Assembly: GCA_003342895.1 (NCBI GenBank)
Contig: PTFA01000005.1
Location: 5,956,266-6,020,265, forward strand
Length of the DNA: 64,000 nucleotides
Origin: Casuarius casuarius
Taxonomy: Eukaryota > Chordata > Aves > Casuariiformes > Casuariidae
Reading direction: 5' to 3'
The translations under genes and the position numbers were made by a program. The notes beneath the pieces are model-generated. The model was not told the origin of the DNA. It made no database searches and saw only the letters and a list, made by a program, of their open reading frames with translations. This document shows, piece after piece, positions 59,745-64,000 of the stretch. How positions within the stretch are numbered: the stretch's first letter is position 1; each line of letters starts with the position of its first letter.

Positions 59745-59865
59745 CTTTACAGGTAGATAGTATGGCACAGAAGAAATTAAGTTTTCTAGCAAAGTCACAG
59801 AACAAAGCATTGGCAGCGTATTAGCATTAACTCAGATCACCAGTGTCCTGTCTCTCCCCCAGGGA
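59745..59865 (+). mobile_element. Probable MIR-like SINE fragment
   Basis: CTTTACAGGTAGATAG, GGCACAGAAGAAATTAAG near 59765, AAGTCACAGAACAAAG near 59793, CATTGGCAG and GTGTCCTGTCTC near 59844 follow the MIR order but are more decayed than the other two. Confidence 0.6.
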
Positions 59866-60499
59866 TGCTTACAGCAGGACAACTGCCAGGTTCTTGGGAG
59901 CACAGATCTCCTGGCTAAGGTGTAAATCAGTGGTCCCTTCTCCTCTCCCTTTCCTAGTTCCCACAGATCGGATCAGCCCTCTGCTATAGCAAGTCGCCTG
60001 ATTTATGGGAGCCATGAACTGCAAAGCAGAAAGGAATAAAAATACTAAACACTTAGATTTTTAAAAGGCCAACAGTGCATTGAAATCTCAGTGATATGAG
60101 CAAATGCTCATTAAAAAAATATTATGCTTCAAATCATAATCCTAGGCTGCAGATAGAGACTGAGATCTTCCATGAGTCACTCCCTTTCAGGCTGTAAAAA
60201 GAAGTTAATGTGACAAGGAACATCAGATAGCGAGTGGGGATTAAGCTTAGGTATCTCGCTATCTGTCACCTTCCATGCCTGGCAGGTCATGGGGAGAAGT
60301 GCTGCTGATCCATAGAGAAAATATTGTCCTCTGCTGGAGAGACTGTAGGCTCAAGGAGGGATTGGAGGTGACTGGGGAGAGAGGAGGGTAAAAATCCACC
60401 AGCAACGGTCAAACAATCAAGATCTATAGTCGACATGAAAGCGTCCAAACTGTTGGACTGAAGGTAGTTCCTCCTGGGCTAAGCCGGGGCTCTGACACA

Positions 60500-60670
60500 T
60501 TTTTAACGGGAATATTGTTATCTCTCTTTCAGCCTGGCCAAGCCAAACATTTGTAGATGATGCTTGGGCAGCAGTTGCGCTTAATAACTGTTGCTGAGTA
60601 CTGATTTTGCAAATGGGTCCCTGACTTTCCAGCCCTCAGATGACGTAACAACTGTACGAGCTGACACGCA
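60500..60670. promoter_or_regulatory. Candidate regulatory element with CRE-type site
   Basis: TGACGTAA at 60641-60648 is an ATF/CREB-type site. ATTTTGCAAAT at 60604-60614 is near-palindromic and C/EBP-like, and GTTGCGCTTAATAAC lies just upstream. Unique sequence, no coding signal. The call rests on motif clustering. Confidence 0.25.
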
Positions 60671-63600
60671 ATAGGTAAGTGCATGGGTTACACCTGAAGT
60701 GGTGTCAGTGTTTGATTTCTTTGAGAGATTTCCCGGATGCCCAGGACCGGGGCTGGTCTGGGCAGATAAAATTCCTTCCCGGTTAAGCTTCCTGCTGCAA
60801 ATAGTGCTTTTGCCTATTTACCTACTGGGCTCGCACTGGCACCCCATGGCTAAAAGCAACGTCCACCCTCCATACAGATGACGATGTGGTGCCCGGCTCT
60901 CTGCCTCGCAACGCAGCTCATCTAAACGCAGCCATCTGAAGTCCCCAGTCAGTGGCAGGGACGGTGGCCACAGCTGACCCTCTTTTGCTGCTCATGTTCA
61001 ATAATGGCATGATTACGGGGCGTGATGCACACTGGAGCAGTCCCTGCGAGGTGTTTGCTCTGCAAGGCGACTGGCACCAGTTACAGCTGACACCCAGCCA
61101 TAATCCCATACGGAGCACTGCAGGGGACACCATTCAGCTACTGCACCCTTCAGTTTGGGGTTAAAAGCAACAGAAATATTTTTAGTAAATAACAGTGGTT
61201 AAGCAGCAAATTCCCCATTCTAACTGCTTTCAGTTATGAGCAAAGGCTGGATACACTGCTGACATTAGTCTGTTGTATTTCAGTAAGACTTTACCATGTT
61301 ACCGTGTTTAGAGTAGCATTTCTTTGTAAGGGATAAAGGATTTAAGGGCCAGGTCAGTGCAACCATATTTTTTTCTATCTGATCTTATCCACCTTGCCCT
61401 ATCAAAACCACCTATTAGTCTGTTGCCATCTCAAATTAATCTTATCACATTCTTAGGTTGCAGGAGGGCAGAAAGGTTGTCAGGAATTACTTTTTTTTCT
61501 TCTCTTCTGTCCTTTTCTCACATCTTGGAGGGAGGCTACTAGCTGGGAGGCTGCTGGTGGCTCTGCCTTGCATCTTGAGGAGTACAGAACTTGGTTTCCT
61601 TTTTCCAGTCATCTTCCTACAAGAAACTTTTTTTTTTTAAGAGAACCTTGCTTTTTCAGATGCACATCCTGAATGTGGTGATGTTGAAGCAGAACAGGGC
61701 CATTCATAGAGATAAGTGAACTGCAAGGAAATTATGACTTCTGAGGGTTTTTTTTGTCCCCTCTACAAATAATCCAAAAAATAGATTTTCCAGGAACTCC
61801 TAACTCTGCTCTGCTTCCGGACTTGGAATATCTCTGCAGTCTGCTCTTCTGACACTATTCCAGCTGCAGCCTCACTGATGTGGAATTATCACCCACCTCG
61901 GTCTGCCAGCTACACTCCCCCTAACGTGACCTGGTATGCAGTTTGCCTCATTTGCAAGGAGAGCACACCACTAATGCGCACACCCACGGCACCCACTGTA
62001 ACACCCAGGTCCTTTGCAGCAGGGCAGCTACCCAGCTGGCTTGCTTCCAGCCTGCTCTTATGGCTAGGGTTGTCGGATACAGACATTCGCCCTTCTCCTT
62101 GCTAGAGAGGTTCCTTTTGGCCCAATGCTCAAGTTTCTCAGGGTTGTTCTGGGCTGAAGCACTACCATTCAGTGTTAATCACTCTCCCCAAGTTTGCTGA
62201 GAGCATCTTCTGTCTCCCATGCTTTATTTAAAAGGTTTTTATCATCCTTCAAGAACTAGTAAGTTCAGCCTGCCTGTGCCTTAAAAGCTTGCTGGAGATT
62301 TCAGTAGACATGTGTTAACTGAAGGGGAAGAGTGCTCCGTTTTAACAAGGACTTTATTAATTAAAATAAGAAGGTGTTAACAACAAATCCAAAGTTGAAG
62401 CAGCCTGACTGAAAAGGGAATCTGAAGTATTTAACTTCTCCTGTGAAGCCACTACTTCAGCAGTTGCCCAGCTGCCAGGGACTCAGCTGGGCTAGACAGC
62501 ATCCGTGCTTCTAGACCAGGAGACAGTCCTGCCCTCCTTTGGCGAGCAGGAGGGTATCAAACTGTCTTTATCAGCCACAAAGAAGCAAGGGCATGAGTCT
62601 AGTTTAACTCCTCCCGAGAAAAATCTACTTTACCTTTTAGATTAATCCAGCCAAAGGAGTGTTCCCTCCCCTCAAGCCCTTCACAGTATTAAACATTGTA
62701 GGAGAAATCTCACCTGGAGAGAAGGCTAACAGGCTATTTCTTCTTCAGGTAGAACAGGCGGTTCTTTATCTTGGAGAAATCAAAACTTTCAAAGCCTCTC
62801 GCTGCCCCCATCTTTTCCTCAGTGTTTCCTGAAATGTTTAACAGCATCCTCTTTGCCTGCTTTCCAGAGACTGAGTTCCTCTTCGTGGTAAGGTTGCTCC
62901 TTCCCTACTCCTAAGCCACTGAGAAGCAAAGGCCTGGTTAGGACGTTTCTGTAGGGAAAACAAATTAATGTAATGACCAAAATGTATCATCTCTTCTGGT
63001 CAGTGACTGCAGAAGTGGGACTTAGTTCCTTGCTCTGAACTGTATTTGCTCCTGTAAATGTGAGAAAGGAGGACCACTGGGTCCCACCAGACATGAAGTA
63101 CAGTTGAAAGTATGGTGAACATCTAAATGATCCCATTAATAACATACATAAGGAATACAGCTCTGAACTTTATTCCCCCAGACCTGTCATTTGATTAAGA
63201 AGCAATTTATATGTCCTTGCAGGTTTGGAAATAGGCACTGACACTATCCTAATGGCCATTAACATCTGACTTTAAATAGGGCTAAAAGAGTGCCCCTTTA
63301 TGGGTAACTAATAGTTGCATATTATCAACTGATGTCCAAAATGGTTGATAAAACACTGATTTTCCCAATAAAATGCTCAAAAATTTGGAATACTTAAGCT
63401 AACATTACTTGTATGCCCTTAGCTGACCTTCAGGGAGTGCAAGTATTTATAAGGAATAAATACAGATATTATTCATTGTAAAGTATGTAAATAAGAACAC
63501 TTTAAACAACATAACTGTATGCTCTCTTGACAGCAGCAACTTTTGCTGAGTAAGCCTGCATGCTCGTGAAGGCTCCTGGAGGGTTCTGTGGGCTTAACTC

Positions 63601-63743
63601 TGGGTATCAAGTTAAATGCACTTAGCGATGCTGTTTTGTACAGAAGCTGCAAAGTGAATGAAGCATGTTTGGCTCTTTCGAATGAGCCTGCTTGGGAGCC
63701 TGCAGGAAAGCTGTTGCTAGCATAGGGCATTTGGCCGATCAGC

Positions 63744-63760
63744 AGGTAGGTAGGTAGGTA
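63744..63760. repeat. (AGGT)4 microsatellite
   Basis: Four tandem AGGT units. It lies inside the chance 155-codon minus-strand frame at 63473-63940. Confidence 0.9.
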
Positions 63761-64000
63761 CTTACAATTGCTCTGTAACCCCTTCTGGCCAGGAACCTCA
63801 ATCATTACAGTGGCTGTATGTTGGGGCAAGTAGTCCCGATCCCAGGTCAGGCAGGACTCAAAGCATGCGACCCACTCAGTGATTCTTTTGCTTTGATTTT
63901 CTTTCTTTCCTGTGTTGTCCTGACTAGTGATACCTTTCAAATCCTGCTTCTCTCCCAGTTTTGATCAGAGGTTGGGCTCTGGTCTTCCTCTTTGCTGTGG

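Larger units (their letters stand above)
45601..64000. other. Intergenic DNA downstream of SLC37A3
   Basis: No segment resembles a known protein exon. In human the next gene in this direction is KDM7A, whose PHD and JmjC segments I do not see here. Chance frames up to 185 codons (56123-56680) lack family motifs and good splice context. What can be identified is simple repeats, three MIR-like SINE fragments, a CpG-dense patch at 52390-52625, and unique blocks near 55.3-55.7, 60.5-60.7 and 60.9-61.15 kb. Confidence 0.65.

Noticed and set aside
45601..64000. Start of KDM7A expected from human gene order
   Set aside because: No PHD or JmjC coding segment is visible, and the CpG patch at 52.4 kb lacks a matching N-terminal coding exon.
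1..64000. CRISPR arrays, tRNA or rRNA genes, prokaryotic operons, intact endogenous retrovirus
   Set aside because: No regularly spaced direct repeats, no clover-leaf gene, no rRNA segment, and no retroviral gene motifs or paired LTRs were seen.

Overview
The window is vertebrate nuclear DNA, most likely from a bird. Supporting points are spliced genes with GT-AG introns and modest intron sizes, a CR1-type LINE fragment, decayed MIR-like SINE pieces, one strong CpG-island promoter, and a gene order (MKRN1, RAB19, SLC37A3) that matches the human 7q34 neighbourhood. The species cannot be fixed from the sequence. There is no sign of prokaryotic, plasmid or viral coding sequence.

Layout. 1-9.9 kb: the 3' half of MKRN1 (plus strand). 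Five coding exons lie between 5460 and 8461, with a 3' UTR to about 9.87 kb; the upstream exons are outside the window and 1-5459 is intron. 9.9-15.9 kb: non-coding DNA that probably includes the RAB19 3' UTR. 15.9-20.1 kb: RAB19 (minus strand), complete in three coding exons, 214 aa. 19.8-21.0 kb: a GC-rich CpG island acting as a bidirectional promoter for RAB19 (leftwards) and SLC37A3 (rightwards), with divergent ZNF143-like motifs and ETS sites. 24.5-43.2 kb: SLC37A3 (plus strand), complete in 14 coding exons, 501 aa, with a likely 3' UTR to about 45.6 kb. 45.6-64 kb: intergenic DNA with no recognisable coding exon. It holds three MIR-like SINE fragments, an isolated CpG-dense patch at 52.4-52.6 kb, and a few single-copy GC-rich blocks that look like candidate regulatory elements.

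Most long open frames here are chance. The real exons were found by matching conserved protein segments and splice sites, including exons with no long ATG-initiated frame (SLC37A3 first coding exon, RAB19 last exon, MKRN1 RING exon 2). The three genes share synteny but no known pathway: MKRN1 is a RING E3 ligase and RNA binder, RAB19 a Golgi/cilium small GTPase, SLC37A3 a lysosomal membrane transporter-like protein.

I found no new multigene system. The most unusual unexplained structure is a near-perfect 38-bp-stem hairpin in a SLC37A3 intron (37991-38083). Its wobble pattern favours the sense transcript. All family and motif assignments are from reading; no searches were run.
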